Shown piece by piece: positions 1 to 12,583 of a stretch of 64,000 nt of DNA. The notes beneath the pieces are model-generated. The model searched no databases. It was not told the origin of the DNA and saw only the letters and a list, made by a program, of their open reading frames with translations. This DNA comes from Megaleporinus macrocephalus (Eukaryota; Chordata; Actinopteri; Characiformes; Anostomidae). The stretch spans positions 23,391,366-23,455,365 of the forward strand of contig CM038706.1 of the NCBI GenBank assembly GCA_021613375.1. The letters run 5' to 3'. The stretch's first letter is position 1. Every line of letters begins with the position of its first letter. The translations under genes were made by a program, and so were the position numbers.

Positions 1-2186
1 TCCCCCTTTGTTTGCACTGGTTTCAGTGTCAATGACAGATTGTCATGTTGGTTGTGCAGAGCTGCAGGCCCTGCCCCGTAATGCATGTGTCACGGCTGCA
101 GGGTCACTGCTTTTCCAGGCAGGGTGTGAGGAAAGGCTCGTTCCAGGGGCCTCTGTACGGGGATGGGAGATACCACTGATTTTCTTTTCGACCATATCCC
201 GAATAAAGCCAAGGCTAATATCACTAAAACCAGCACAGATATAGAAGCTCTGTAAACGCTTCTTATGGAAATAGAGGGGAGTCTTTCACAAACATATTTG
301 AAATTCTTCAGGCTTGTCCTAACTGTCCAGTCTAATCCTGTGTGTGCCTGATATTGTAAAATAATTAGTGCTTATTTCAGATGTTAAATGCTTATAATAA
401 CTATATAATATTATATATTTGAATAGTGTGCATGACCATGTCCTCCTTGTTTACTCACTATAATCACTGCTACACAAATTTGCAAAAAAACATTATCACA
501 GAAAATTCATACCTGTGCTATTTTTATTTTAAATGGGGACCTATTATACTTTTTTTCAAATGTTCATATTTTTATTTTGTGTGGTCTACTAGGACAAATT
601 TACATGCTTTCATTTAACCCAAACAATTTTTTGTTTCTTTTACTATGCATCTGTATTTACCCTATGTCTGAAAGCCTCCTGTGTCTTTAAGACCCCCTCC
701 CAACAACCCCAGTTTGCTTTGATTGGTCAGCTCGTCCACTCTGACCAATTCTGACTGGTCAACCAAGTGGCATCCTTTCACAAGCTCCACCCCCACACCG
801 CTGTGGCTATTCTTACAATGCCATTGACTCAGCTTTAACAATTTGAGCCAGAGCCCGATCCTGAAAGTCAGGTACAACAAGTTAGATAGATTAGGTAGAT
901 CCACCTTCACAAGCTAGACTGGAGCAGGTCGGGGTTTCAGAAGGGTATGTTTTTACTTTTTTAAGCACTCTGAGTGTTGTGTGAGGGTGTGCTATGCTTG
1001 CCGGTTGGCATGCAATAGAGATTGTGTTGCAAGATGATGTTGCCTTGTAACAGAGAAAAAGGCTGAAACTCAACAACTGAGAGAAGTGGATTCTTTAGAA
1101 CTTTGCAGACCATTTACTTGCGCAAAATACAAAATAACACACAAAAGGAAAGATAAAAATGGAAACGCATATGAGGCTCATCACAAAATGACACATACTG
1201 TAATTTGGTGTTGCTGCAGAAAAAAAAGGTGGTTTTGAAAACAGGTTATGCAGATTATTGAGGAATTAAAATATTCAGGACACACATTATTCTAAAACCA
1301 AAAACTATTTCTGTGTTTTGTGTCCCCGGCTCTTGAGAAAAATTAATGATATCTTTGTCGTGTTTCCTCTCACATGCCGAGTTTGGTGCCAGCAGCGGTA
1401 TCAGAATCAGAATTAGTCAACGGTTACTCAACAACCATAAAGTGAGCACAGGAAACTGTATATCGTGAGTTCAACAATAGCCGAGTCCAAGAACATGACA
1501 AATGCGCTCTGATTGTGACGGGAAGTTAAAGCAAATTACGGCTCTCCTGGTACCGCGCATAGCGGCAGTTAAAGGAGGCGCTTTTCTGAAAGGAGGGTGA
1601 ATTTCATTCTACAGTTAGAATAGGCCGCGCGTGTTGGTGTTCAGACGAGTGCATCCATATACTGTATTTCCATCTGTGCCGGTTCCTCCCATTTCAAAAC
1701 CCCACAGATGTGCAGACATGCTCTGTGTCATCCTTTTGTTCGTGAAGCTGAAGGTAACATCTAAAGAGTGTTTCACACAACCAACAGCCAATGCCTGCCT
1801 TTATGATAAATATAAGCATTTTAATTGCAGTGATGCAAATCCTAATGAAAGGCTTTTTGAAGCCATTTTGTGGGTTTTTTTAGCTTTTAAAGCTCAAGTA
1901 CACAAGGGTTCAGGCACAGACCAGAATAATCTGGTTTCCGTGAGCCAGTGTGAGGGGTGTCTGCGAATTTCACAGCTAAATGCTGGAGAGAGTTGATTTA
2001 TTTCTGCAATTTGTCAGTGAGTGCTCTGTGACTCAAAACAACCCACATACACTCAGAGCAAAGACAAAAGGTCATGCATCATTACAATGCAATGTTCAGA
2101 AGAACTGTGAATATATCACAAGGAGCCATATAGAGTGTACAAACTGAACTGTCATTTGTACAGTAGATTCTATACGGTATTCATTC

Positions 2187-2191
<5 letters not shown>

Positions 2192-2255
<64 letters not shown>

Positions 2256-2281
2256 GAGAGAGAGGGTGAGAGAGAGAGAGA
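2192..2281. repeat. (GA)n microsatellite
   Basis: About 90 bases of nearly pure GA dinucleotide with a few GGTGAG interruptions near its right end. It generates spurious Leu/Ser open frames on the minus strand. Confidence 0.95.
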
Positions 2282-5200
2282 ATGGCACAACACTGAAAAT
2301 GAAAAAAAAAACACTACTTCCTGACTTTTCTCTAATGAATAGTAACCATGACTGCCTGTTCAAAACACATGTCCAGAGCCCAGTGCAGTATTAAAGAAAA
2401 GGTCAACACATTTCAGACTCTTCCTCCTCACAACAGCAGGCCTGTGGGAAGAATCCCATCGATCAGCCAGCTCAACTGACTTACAGCCTCTGACATGCGT
2501 GCTGTGTATTCATGGATTGACAAAAGCTTTTAAGAGTAGATTCTAAATGGAAACTACATCATCAAACACGAGCTGTTCCTGTCTGCATCGACCGATTTAA
2601 TCAGAGCTAGGCAGTATTGTTCAATTCAGTACCACCACTTTTTTTTCCAAAATATTATTATGATTATTAAATGCTGTCTTGCTGATTCAGACTTCTAGTA
2701 AGCATATGAATAGCACTTCTCCAGAATATTCTGTCTTCTGTCTTGCTCTTTAGATTCTTTAGTGGCTTGTTCATAGTTCCTTTTGGTCCTTTTGTCGTTT
2801 CTGTGCATCTTGTTGCTGGTTATGCTTTTCCCCTTTTACATGTTCCAAGCAGATTTTTTTCAATGAATCGATGTTTATATCCAAAATAGGTAGCTCCAGT
2901 TTAACTCCTTAGGCTTTTGTATTAGAAGAGGGACTTGATTTGATCAAGGATCCATAGATCATGGGACACTACATGGCCACATGTATGTTTACACCCTTCC
3001 TAATTACGGACTTCATGTGTTTCTGCATTGCTAACAGGTGTAAAAAAATCAAGCACAAAGCTTCACAGTCTTCATAGACATACACAGACAAAGACAGCAG
3101 AATGAGTCATAATGAACAGCTCAGTGACATTTAAACTGTTGTAGGATGCCACCTTTGCCACAAGTCAGTTTGTATAATTTCTGCCCTGCTAGATCCACCC
3201 CAGTCAACTGTAAGCACTATTGCTGCAAAATGGACACATTTAGGAGCGACAACAGCTCAGCTGCAAAGCAGTAAACCACGCAAACTCACAGTAAGGCCAC
3301 AGAGTACATGAACACCGCCTATCCTGTGTTGCACTACTAATTATAGAGTTCCAAACTGCCTCTGAAAGCAACGTCAGCACAAGAACTATGAGTTAGGGGC
3401 TTAACGAAAAAGGTTTCCATGGCCAAGCAATTGCATGCAAGCCTACGATCACTATGCATAATGCCAAGCAATGGCTGGAGTGGTATATAGAGCATGCTAG
3501 CACTGGACTCTGGAGCAGAGGAAACATGCTTTACTGTCTCACAGTCTACCAGGTGGATATTAGGACCACCTACTGCCATGCATCAACAATATAGTGTGAT
3601 AGACACAGAATAATGATTTGGGTCTGTTTTTCAGGGTTTGGGTGCCTTAGTTTTCGTGAAGGTTAATGTTAATGCCACAGCATACAAAGACATTTAGACA
3701 ACTACATACTTCCAACTTTGTGGCAACAGTTTGGGAAAGACCTCTTGCTCTTCCAGCATGAGTGAGGTCCATAAAGACTAAAAAGTATAAAGGTTTGGTG
3801 TGTTTGACACCACTTCCCTGATGACACTTTTTTCCAATACTATTGTCTTCTAATAAATATAAAAACTTTATTTTCACTTTAGAATTATGTTAAAAGTACT
3901 GTATCGTTAGTGCTTAAGTTAATCACCAATCTGCATTTTGGAACAAACATGATTTCTAGTGCACTGATTCTGTTACTGATTCTGTTACTGATTACTCAGG
4001 GAGCTAAATGTCCTGTGGAATGACAAGTTTTAATACTCTGTGGTACTGTATAAAAGTATACTTGTCTGTAACAAAAAGTACTGAATGTCTAGTTGTAGGT
4101 ATAATCAGATAATATGTAAGCTTGCATTATAAAATGTAACAAACTTAATCTGTGGTCACTGAACTATTTTCATGTGGATTTGCGTGTATGATTTGGATCA
4201 TGGTCCTGCTGAAAGATATAAGCAAGACCTAGTTAGATGGAAAAAGACTTCTTGCATGTCTTACAAATACTTTGTGACATACAAGTGGTGTCTTAATGTA
4301 GTTCTGGAGACTTGTTGACCCCAAAATGCTACAGGGTTTTGCAAATCTGCAGCTGTGATCATTGGAGAATGATTTGCTTCCTTGTGCCAACAATTGGGAC
4401 TGGTGAAAATAAAACAAATTTTTTAATGGAAATTCACTTTCAATTAAGAAAATCTGATCTAATTAATAAGACTATGCACTAAACCAACGCCTGTCCTCAC
4501 CCATTTTTACCCCTTTTTCTTAAAAGATCCCAATATTTTTGGAGATGGCTATAATAATCAATAAAGCTAAAACTAAAATCAGTATAGTTTTTAACACCAA
4601 TACCAGTAAAGACATCAATGTTAGTAGTAACATCAACTAAACACACTGATGCTGATATGAAAGTGAAACTAACCATGATATTCAGACCCAAAGAATATAG
4701 TATGTTACATATTTCATGGCTTTAATTTTTCTTTGTACAAAAAATCCAGCACTACAACAAAAATGCACATTTCTGTTGGAACACGTGGGGAAATCAGAAG
4801 TGGTATGACACACATGTATGATTCGTGAGCCATCCAGTCAAGAGTAAAGCCTGACCAGTGTCCGTATATAAAGCAGCCCAAACTGCTCCCACACATTTGT
4901 GTCCACTGCAGCAGCAGCTTTGTCTACTTTAATCCCTGTCACACAGGCCACGGTTTGCATGGCTGATGAGCTTACACGCTCAGACTTCCTGTGTGCGCGC
5001 CTGCTGATTTCTCCTTTGCATCCTCCTTATTTTCTTACCTGAGCTAGACCTATTTTGCCTTTTGATGCTAACCCAAACAAAAAGGTAGCTCAATTCCAAG
5101 CTCGGTAAAAGAGAGAGAGTAGAAAAGAGTCAAAAATTGTATTTCTTTAGGCTACTTTTAAATTCACACATGTCATTAGGTGGGCTGGCAGGCACACAGT

Positions 5201-7229
5201 AGTACTTTCATAGTCTCCTTTCTAGACGTCAAGAATTCTGCAATCATGTCTGAAATTGCTGAGCCTGAGACTGAAACTGATTGATGGCACACACCATATA
5301 TGATGAAAGCAAACTTGACTCACAGCAGAAAATATAACCTTGTCACACCTTTGTGGTTATTTGATTTGCTTGAAGAAATGAACCAGCTCATATATAACAC
5401 ATGCTCCACCTTCTCCCGAAAAGGTACTGATGTGTTACATGTTCAGGCAAAACTGTCAACTTGACATCAAGGCCTTGCCTTTGATAAATACCTGCAATTC
5501 TTAAGCTCCAAGCTCACCAAACTATATTCAGCACTGCCTTTCTATTACAACTGCAACACTGTCTGGACTTGTCTAGTTTGCACATTTTATATGAATTCCC
5601 CTGGAAATGGAAATCAATTTCCCCAACTTTCCACAGGCCAAAACAAACAAACCAACCAAAAAAACAACGCTGAAGTGAAAGCTTTTGAAAATCCTATCAA
5701 AAACGACAATGGCTCTTTTGAGAAATGGTCAAATTTATAGTGCTTGGCCATCCAACAGCATCATAACACTGCCCTGAGCAGCAAAACCTACTTCATCTCG
5801 GAATGACTGTGCTAGGAGCAAACTGCCGACACTGTCTATGAGCAAAACAGGCAATCACAGCTTTTAAATCATCCTTTCTGACTCTCGCCCTGGCTCTCTT
5901 CCTACCACAGCTAGCTGCGAAACAGAGCACCGTGAAACAGGGAGACGGAGGAGAAAAAACAGATAGGGAGAGGGCAATGGCTCAGCAACACAAACCCCAC
6001 TTCCTCCAGAGGCTCTCATGTGATGTCATCCCTAGCAAGAAGAGAGAAGGCACTTGTGTTTGGAGGGAGGAGGAGAGGGAGAGGGGACTGGGGTCACACC
6101 CTTCCTGCCTCGGCCTGGAACTCACATCCTATCCCCCACACGAGGGCCAGAGACTACTGTGGGACTGCTTGAGTCACTCTCTCTATATATATGTACTTGT
6201 GAAAGAAAGAACAGAGGGATGTGTGTGTCTTTCAACAGCAGCTGTGGGTAAAGCAAGCTCGCCCCCCCCTTCCCAACCCCACCCCACCCCTATTTGCGGA
6301 GCCTTGGCTGCCTTAGGAGCCATGACACATTGGCCATCTGAAAAGCATTCCTCCACGCATCCAGGAGTTGGCCCTGCCAAGTCCAGCAGCAGCTCACCTC
6401 ACAACAGCTCATTATTCTTTGGGAGGCAGCTGCAGAAACACCATGCAGTCTTCCTCATGCTCTCCAGAGTGTCTTAGCTACTTTTTTAACGTCTACATAT
6501 CCATCATCGTCACATGGCTGAGTAAATACAAACGCCTGCATTTGTCAGGGCTTCATTTTTCTAGATACACAGCTGTAAGAAAAACTAATTATGGTGCATG
6601 TCTGCATTATAGTTGTCTTCGGTGCTGGATAATCAGCTATGGTCCCATTAAAAACCTGACCAACCAGCTAAATAGGTTTCTTGTGAGCTAAATGTTTTTG
6701 TAGACTATTTTAAAGGAATATTATAGGGTGCAGTCACTGGCCTTCTATAGTTCACGCATGTGGGTGAGAATTTTGTATCAGAACAGTCCTGCTTCTAACC
6801 AATCAAACCTACCCTCAGCATAACTATCCGAACTGACACACCTGTGTCCCGCCCACAAATGCATTCTTTGGTAACAACTGTTGTTCTAGAGAATTCTAAA
6901 AATCCCATTCATTCACAAATGAATAGTAGTGCATAACTAATAATGTAGTTTTTCTTAATAATAATTTTGTACATCCTTCTCATGCCATGACATTGTCCGT
7001 TTACAGACACTACATTTAAAATGCTACCAAGCTGAACTACATTGTTGTATTTTTTCTGAAAATAACTATCCTAATGTTATTCCCCTTCACGTGCATCCCA
7101 AACAAGTATCACTTGAAATGAATAAAGCACTGGACTGAGGCGTCCCTTATTAAGAGGAATTCCACTATGTTTTACAATTTCAGCATTTCATCATTAAGAT
7201 GTAAATAAAATTATATGTAAAACGTTTAT

Positions 7230-7660
7230 GAGTCACGGTTGTTTACAGTGGTGGCGTTCAAAACCAGACCTTAAAAGCTACATCACAGAAAGTTCTCACA
7301 TGACATGATAACCAGAAGGTTGCCAGGAGCCTGAGACATTGTTTTATGTAAGTTTAAATTGCATTTGGATCCATTTATGGAAGAAAGAATGATAAGACAA
7401 CAGTTTTATCTTTAAGAGATTTCAAACCATTTACCTTCATCTCAGGACACTTGTAGGTTCAGTGACAGTTCTTGATAGTAAATATTTGAGCTATATTTGT
7501 GTTATTTGTAGTTATTGCATTCCCTGGTTCCTATCACCTCAACCGTAAAGAAACTAAGTTAGTACGTTTCTAATCAAACCAAAATGTCCTCGTTTACATC
7601 TCATCAGGTGATTAATGAATTTTGAACAATCTGTGGAATGCCCTTTTAGGCTGAAGGAGT
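7230..7660 (+). repeat. Dispersed repeat, copy 1 (diverged)
   Basis: Shares ordered blocks with 14095-14620: a block around CAGTGGTGG followed by AACCAGAC, then CCCTGGT, CACCTCAAC and GTAAAGAAA, then TTTACATCTCA and TGTGGAAT. The same order and spacing in two places indicates a diverged interspersed element. I cannot name the family. Confidence 0.45.
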
Positions 7661-8067
7661 CTTTCTTTTGCCCACATTCTACCAAACTTGTCCAAGCTAG
7701 CAAATAGTTGCTGCCAAAGAATTTGTAGGAGGAGCTAAATTAGAGGCGTGGCTACGGTGGACAGCTCAGTACATCAGATCGGCAATTCGTCACCCAGAGT
7801 GGGCTCAATACCCCCCCACACCCCCCACCTTTTAGTAGCAAAGAAGAGAAGGTTAAAAGAGTCAAATAAATGTACTTCCTAAACATTTTACTGGTCATTT
7901 GTTTACCCGAAGACTCCATAAGATAAAGATAGACGTCCAGCTAGGAAACCTCTGACCATTCAGCGAGGCTCCTGCACCAGCTTTCTGCTGAGAGACAGAA
8001 GGGACTCAAGATAGAGTCAATTTATCGTTTCAGTGTATAAACTGTGCGCTATGACAAGCAGTGTGGA

Positions 8068-8092
8068 CATATATATATATATATATATATAT
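8068..8092. repeat. (TA)n run
   Basis: A short pure AT dinucleotide run in the presumed trim8 intron. Confidence 0.85.
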
Positions 8093-8891
8093 ACACCTGA
8101 AATCGTTTATACATGCACCGAAGACATTAATTCAGTTCTGTGGTTTCTCTATGTTATGCTATGTATTAAAGCGGCGGCGGGACGTGTTTAAATCTAAAGT
8201 TACCGGAAGTGCTGAGGGGATGAGAGCAGGAAGTGAGGTTAACGGCTAACGTGAGTAGCTAAATCAGCACGGTAAGTCTAAAAAAAGTGACCCCTGTATA
8301 AAAACTTACGATTCAGCAGTCTTACTGATAGTGTGGTTTATTCACTGTTCTTGTATTTGTATTTTTATACGCGTTTGCTATTTAAATCTGACATTATTAG
8401 CTTCCCTGGTGCGGGTACAGAGGTGACACAGCTAGCTAGCCTTCCCTTCATCACTCACTGAAAACAATACGGTGCAGCTTCATTTAAAAGCACAATGTCC
8501 ACGTTTAAACTGTTACAACACTCACTTCACAAATGTCATAACCTACCTGCAAGCTAAACACTTGGTAAAGACATCATTGTGGATAAAAGGCGCATCTTCA
8601 TTGCCTGATATCAGATTCTTGCTTAGCTGAGCTCAAAGGTTCCCTGAGTTAAAAGCCAATCAGCTCCAGTTTATTTAAATGGCTAGTACAAAAGCAGAAA
8701 CTATTCAGACACAATCATCAGGTTTTCTATGCGGGTTTGTCCTGGTCAGAAAGGTGCACTTGCACTTTTGTGAGTTAGGTGACCAGTCTGGATCCATAGA
8801 CTGGCCTTCTACAGTGAAACCTCCTGATGCAGCAGGCTAAGCCCAAACTAGAGCCAAGAACATTTGGACAACTGCAGACCGCTCTACTCAC

Positions 8892-9464
8892 CCTTATATC
8901 ATTTCGTCGCAATTCCACGTCGCAGACTGCATGACCGTGGCTCGCCGCACATCTGGAGAAGCAGCAATACTGGCAGACGGCCACCTGTTCCACCTCGCAG
9001 TGATACAGTCGGTATTCATCATGCTGTGGGCAGCTCCAGGCCCGCACGTCCTCGGCGTCCACCAGCAGGTGTCCGGGGTTTGGAGAGGGCTGCTGGAGGT
9101 GCGTCTGGATGTGCGATTGGCAGCAAGGTGCGTTGCAGCGGAGGCACACTTTCTGCGCTGGAAGAGGGGGTCCTCGCCTGCACAGGATGCACTGCAGCAC
9201 CGCCGGGGCTTTCTCGGCGTTCAGCGCGTTGAACTTCTCTACGATGTTAGTCAGTTTAATGTTTTTCTCCAGATTTGGTTTCTGGCTGTAGGCGTGGTTG
9301 CACTCCGGGCATCGCACTGGCCCCGTGTCTTTGGCCCACGCCTCGCTTATACATCCGCGGCAGAAGTTGTGTTTGCATGGCAGCTGGATGGGCTCCACGA
9401 ACACATGCAGGCAAATCGGACAGATCAGCTCCTCCTCAAAACAGTTTTTCCAGTTCTCGGCCAT
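8892..9464 (-). CDS. trim8: TRIM8 E3 ubiquitin ligase, coding exon 1 (partial gene)
   Basis: This exon encodes the N-terminal 191 residues of TRIM8, a RING E3 ligase linked to TAK1/NF-kB and JAK-STAT (SOCS1) signalling. Visible in order: a C3HC4 RING beginning CPICLHVFVEP and ending CPEC (about residues 15-56), B-box 1 (CILCRRGPPLPAQKV onward) and B-box 2 (WSCPQHDEYRLYHCE onward). The match to vertebrate TRIM8 is close throughout. I chose the start at MAENWKNCFEEEL because family members begin there; an in-frame ATG seven codons upstream has a weaker context. The exon ends AGG|GTGAGT in phase 0 at 8892. The coiled coil and C-terminal half are not in the window. Upstream on the same strand lies sufu, as in human 10q24. 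It could be either of the two teleost trim8 copies. Confidence 0.93.
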
Positions 9465-11300
9465 CTCAGCCGTTTGGGTAGACATCCAGGCCTACTGGGT
9501 CAAATGTGGCAGATCCTTTGAAACCACAATAACAGCAACCACCAAAAAAAGTTGTTTTAAACGAGCCTCGAGCTTCGGTTATTCTTCTGGCAACTTCACA
9601 CGGGCGTAAAAGTGAACAGAGACAGCTGCTAAAGAGCCGCCACGAACGAGAACAAGCCAAAGGGAGCGCCTCTTCCGTCCGCTCGTTCACTTCTCCAAGT
9701 TGTCAGCAATCAAATTCCGCAGCACAACGAAAAAAAAATCAGTAATCAGTAATCCTGATGTTGCGACACGACAGCGACGAGCGCCTTATTGCAAATCTGC
9801 GATGTCGGATAAAAGATCACACAGGGAATGTAGCTTTCTCTCCCGAAGACGTGTTGTAGGTTTGTGTTTGTGCTTCTCAGATTTTAGAATTTTGGGACCA
9901 GAGACCAGAACAGAACCCTGACGTTACAATCGCCGTTTATTACGTCAAACGTTAATAGATCACATAAGAGGGAAATACGGAAACTTCGCTAAACTGCATT
10001 AAACAGTGTTTTAAGAGCGACCAGTCAATTTAGAGGAGCCCCCAAAAAATATTTAGTGTGTCCAAAACGTCAGGGGACGATGCGCGGCTGTGCGCTGGAA
10101 GTTGGCAGTATTAAATCTGTATTGTCTACTGCATAGTCGTTTCTCTGAAATGGGGCTGCCTGTAAACGTAAACGAGGCATGCATAATCATTTACAAAAGT
10201 TCAACCCCGCATGTGACCTCCGCAGTCCGTGCATGGAGTTCAGAAATATCTCCAAATCCTGGGTGAAACGAGCCCCCTGCTCAGAAATCACATACGAATC
10301 AGAACTGAGCCCACGGCGTATGACATTTGCCCCGGCATTATAACAGGCCTACTGTGTATTTGAATGCTGCACACGGTACGATGAAATATTAGCCTGTAGG
10401 AGAAGTGCGCCTTTATCTCTCTCGTAAGATTAAAAAAACACGTAACCCAGCAATGCTTGTTCTTATCCAGCCCGTAATTATAAGGAAGTCAGTCGCTAAA
10501 ACAAGAACAAACTGCCCCTACAGTGGCGATGTGATTTCAATACGAACGTCTGAAACCTTCATGCGCATTCTGGCAGCGCTCTTTTCTTCCTTAAAGCTCT
10601 CGTTTTTCCCTATCAAACTCAGTTTTAGCTGTTCTCTCGCTATCTGTAGTCGTTAAGCGGTAAAGGTTTCTCAGAGACGTTAAGCCTTTCCATGGTTAGT
10701 CACAGCGTTTACCTGCCCTCCTCTGATAGCCCTGATCTGCGCTCATTCTTTTTCTTTTACTTAAAAATAGTGAACACCGTTTTTTGTTCAAGCTAACTCG
10801 CTTAAAATATTTATGTATTATAGCCAGATACCTTTCTTGTTCTTAAAGGGGACGATATCGTTTCGTCCTTGTTATCGTTTACTGTCATCAGCCATCTTGT
10901 TTTCCTGTTTAAAGCGTATTTAAAACGACGTATCTGTTTATTTTTCTTCTCATCTGTGTAGTCCTTTTCTGAAGCTGTGTCAGTTTAAGCCAGAAATATC
11001 CGAGTGGTTCGGCGATCATCCGTTCGAAAAAAGGCGTATTTGTAAAAATCGGTAAGTCCCCAGGTCATCCGGCGGTTCTGCGCTGTATTCCAGTCTGTGT
11101 TATTATTTATGATTCCTTTTTTTCTCTTTCAAGCAAATCCTTGATGAGAGGAATGCAGGCACAGGACTGCAACTCAGGATACAGTTCACATTTACACCCC
11201 CGTCCTTCGTCACGTGATCCACCACAGACCTGCTACATTTCAGAGGGCGGGGTTTAGGATGGGGGGCGGGGTCTTGCTTAAAGGGGCAAGTCTGTCTTTT
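9465..11300 (-). promoter_or_regulatory. Probable trim8 5' UTR and promoter region
   Basis: The roughly 1.8 kb upstream of the trim8 start is visibly richer in CpG than its surroundings. Two perfect GC boxes (GGGCGGGG) lie at 11245-11252 and 11264-11271, about 1.8 kb upstream of the ATG. No TATA box was recognised near the start. A possible plus-strand splice donor (ATCG|GTAAGT, near 11051) might belong to a divergent non-coding transcript. The assignment rests on position and base composition only. Confidence 0.4.
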
Positions 11301-11952
11301 CTGGAAATGAAGCGCTGGGTAGCAGTATTAGCAATATCCTGCGCGATCGTGAAGCAAGCTCGGATATATGTCTGTATCTACAAGCTGGGAGATGTTGTTT
11401 AGCATTTCCAGTTTGACTGGTTGACACAGAATTTGGTTACACAGCAGTAAGGCCATATATTCAGTTATGTGCTAGTGTAATAGTGTAATTATGGTGTAAT
11501 AGCTCTAGTGTAATAACTTATTTACATCTCAGACGTATGACATTGATTCTTGTTTTGTTTCATATTCTGCACATTTGTTTATAATTTTGTTGGTGCTATT
11601 AATTTGGCTATGGGAGCAAAGAGTCTTTTCATTTAAAGGGAAAACTCCATGGTCGAGATCAAAATGCCAGTGATCCCCACAGTTTGCTAACCCTACATAC
11701 TAGGTCGTATACATTTTTTGGAAAATGTCGCCTTTACTGGTGGCGTGGCTTCGCTCTACTTATCCCTTTTCAGTTTTTATTTTTTAATTATGTGCTGCCT
11801 CACTGAGTGTAAGTATTATCATATTTATGGTACTTTTTTCAGACTTTTATTTTTTTGCATTTGCCACATACACAAAGACTCCAGCAGTATTTCTAATAGC
11901 CATCAAGCTGTTATCAGTAGTCACTATATTTACAAAATACTTAGCATCATTC

Positions 11953-12425
11953 TCAGCACTGCAGTGACAGTGTTAGTGTGATGTGCTGGTATGGCTTTAA
12001 ACACTGTCCGCTCTATTAGACACTCCTACCATATTGGTTCATCTTGTGGATGTTAAAGTCAGAGACGACAGCTCATCTGTTGCTGCACAATCTGTGTTGG
12101 TCATTTTCTAATCCATTATCAATGGTCACAGGATTCTGCCCACAGCAAGATGATTGCTAGACATATTTGATTGGTGGACTCTAGTCAGTCCAGCAGTAAC
12201 ACTTGGGGGTTTTAAAAACTCCAGTGGCACTGCTGCATCTGATCCACTCATAGCAGCACAGCACACACTAACACACCACCACCACGTCAGTGTCACTGCA
12301 GTGCTGACAATGATCCATGACCCAAATAATACCTGCTCTGTGATTGTCCTTTGGGGGTCCTGACCACTGAAGAACAGAGTAAACGTTGGTAAATAAAGTA
12401 TACAGGAAACAGATGTTCTACTTGT
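11953..12425 (+). repeat. Foldback interspersed repeat, copy A
   Basis: First of four copies in this window of a fish repeat recognisable by TCTGTTGCTGCACA, TGTGTTGGTCAT, GTCCAGCAGT, TCTGATCCACTC and ACTAACACACCACC in that order. Its left block (GCACTGCAGTGACAGTGTTA) recurs inverted on the right (TCAGTGTCACTGCAGTGC), so the element folds back. No coding capacity, so a non-autonomous DNA element is likely. Confidence 0.8.
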
Positions 12426-12525
12426 AGCAGTAGCTCCTTTGTCGTCGCTGTCCTAAAAGAAAAACATGTATGTCCTACATCATTTGAACACAACAGCTGC
12501 TCTTTATGTCCTGTGAGTTTTATAA

Positions 12526-12528
<3 letters not shown>

Positions 12529-12583
<55 letters not shown>
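12529..12583. repeat. (TA)n(CA)n compound microsatellite
   Basis: A pure TA run followed directly by ACACAC repeats, lying between trim8 and sufu. Confidence 0.9.

Larger units (their letters stand above)
1..8891. other. Presumed trim8 intron 1 (no coding exon recognised)
   Basis: This is the stretch downstream, in the minus direction, of trim8 coding exon 1. I looked for the family's next exons (the coiled coil and the long C-terminal exon of about 200 codons) on the minus strand and found none, so I read it as part of a large first intron. It holds a GA microsatellite, a short TA run, a diverged dispersed repeat near 7230-7660 and no long conserved reading frame. The open frame at 5932-6477 is low-complexity and lacks splice context. 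Confidence 0.5.

Noticed and set aside
1631..1996. 121-codon open frame near the left end
   Set aside because: No recognisable family or conserved motif; likely chance in trim8 intron sequence.
2096..2363. Leu-Ser repeat frames on the minus strand
   Set aside because: Translation of the GA microsatellite.
5932..6477. 181-codon open frame on the plus strand
   Set aside because: Low-complexity Ser/Glu/Pro composition, no domain, overlapping open frames in other phases, no splice or promoter context.
8931..9521. 196-codon frame on the plus strand
   Set aside because: Antisense shadow of the GC-rich trim8 exon.
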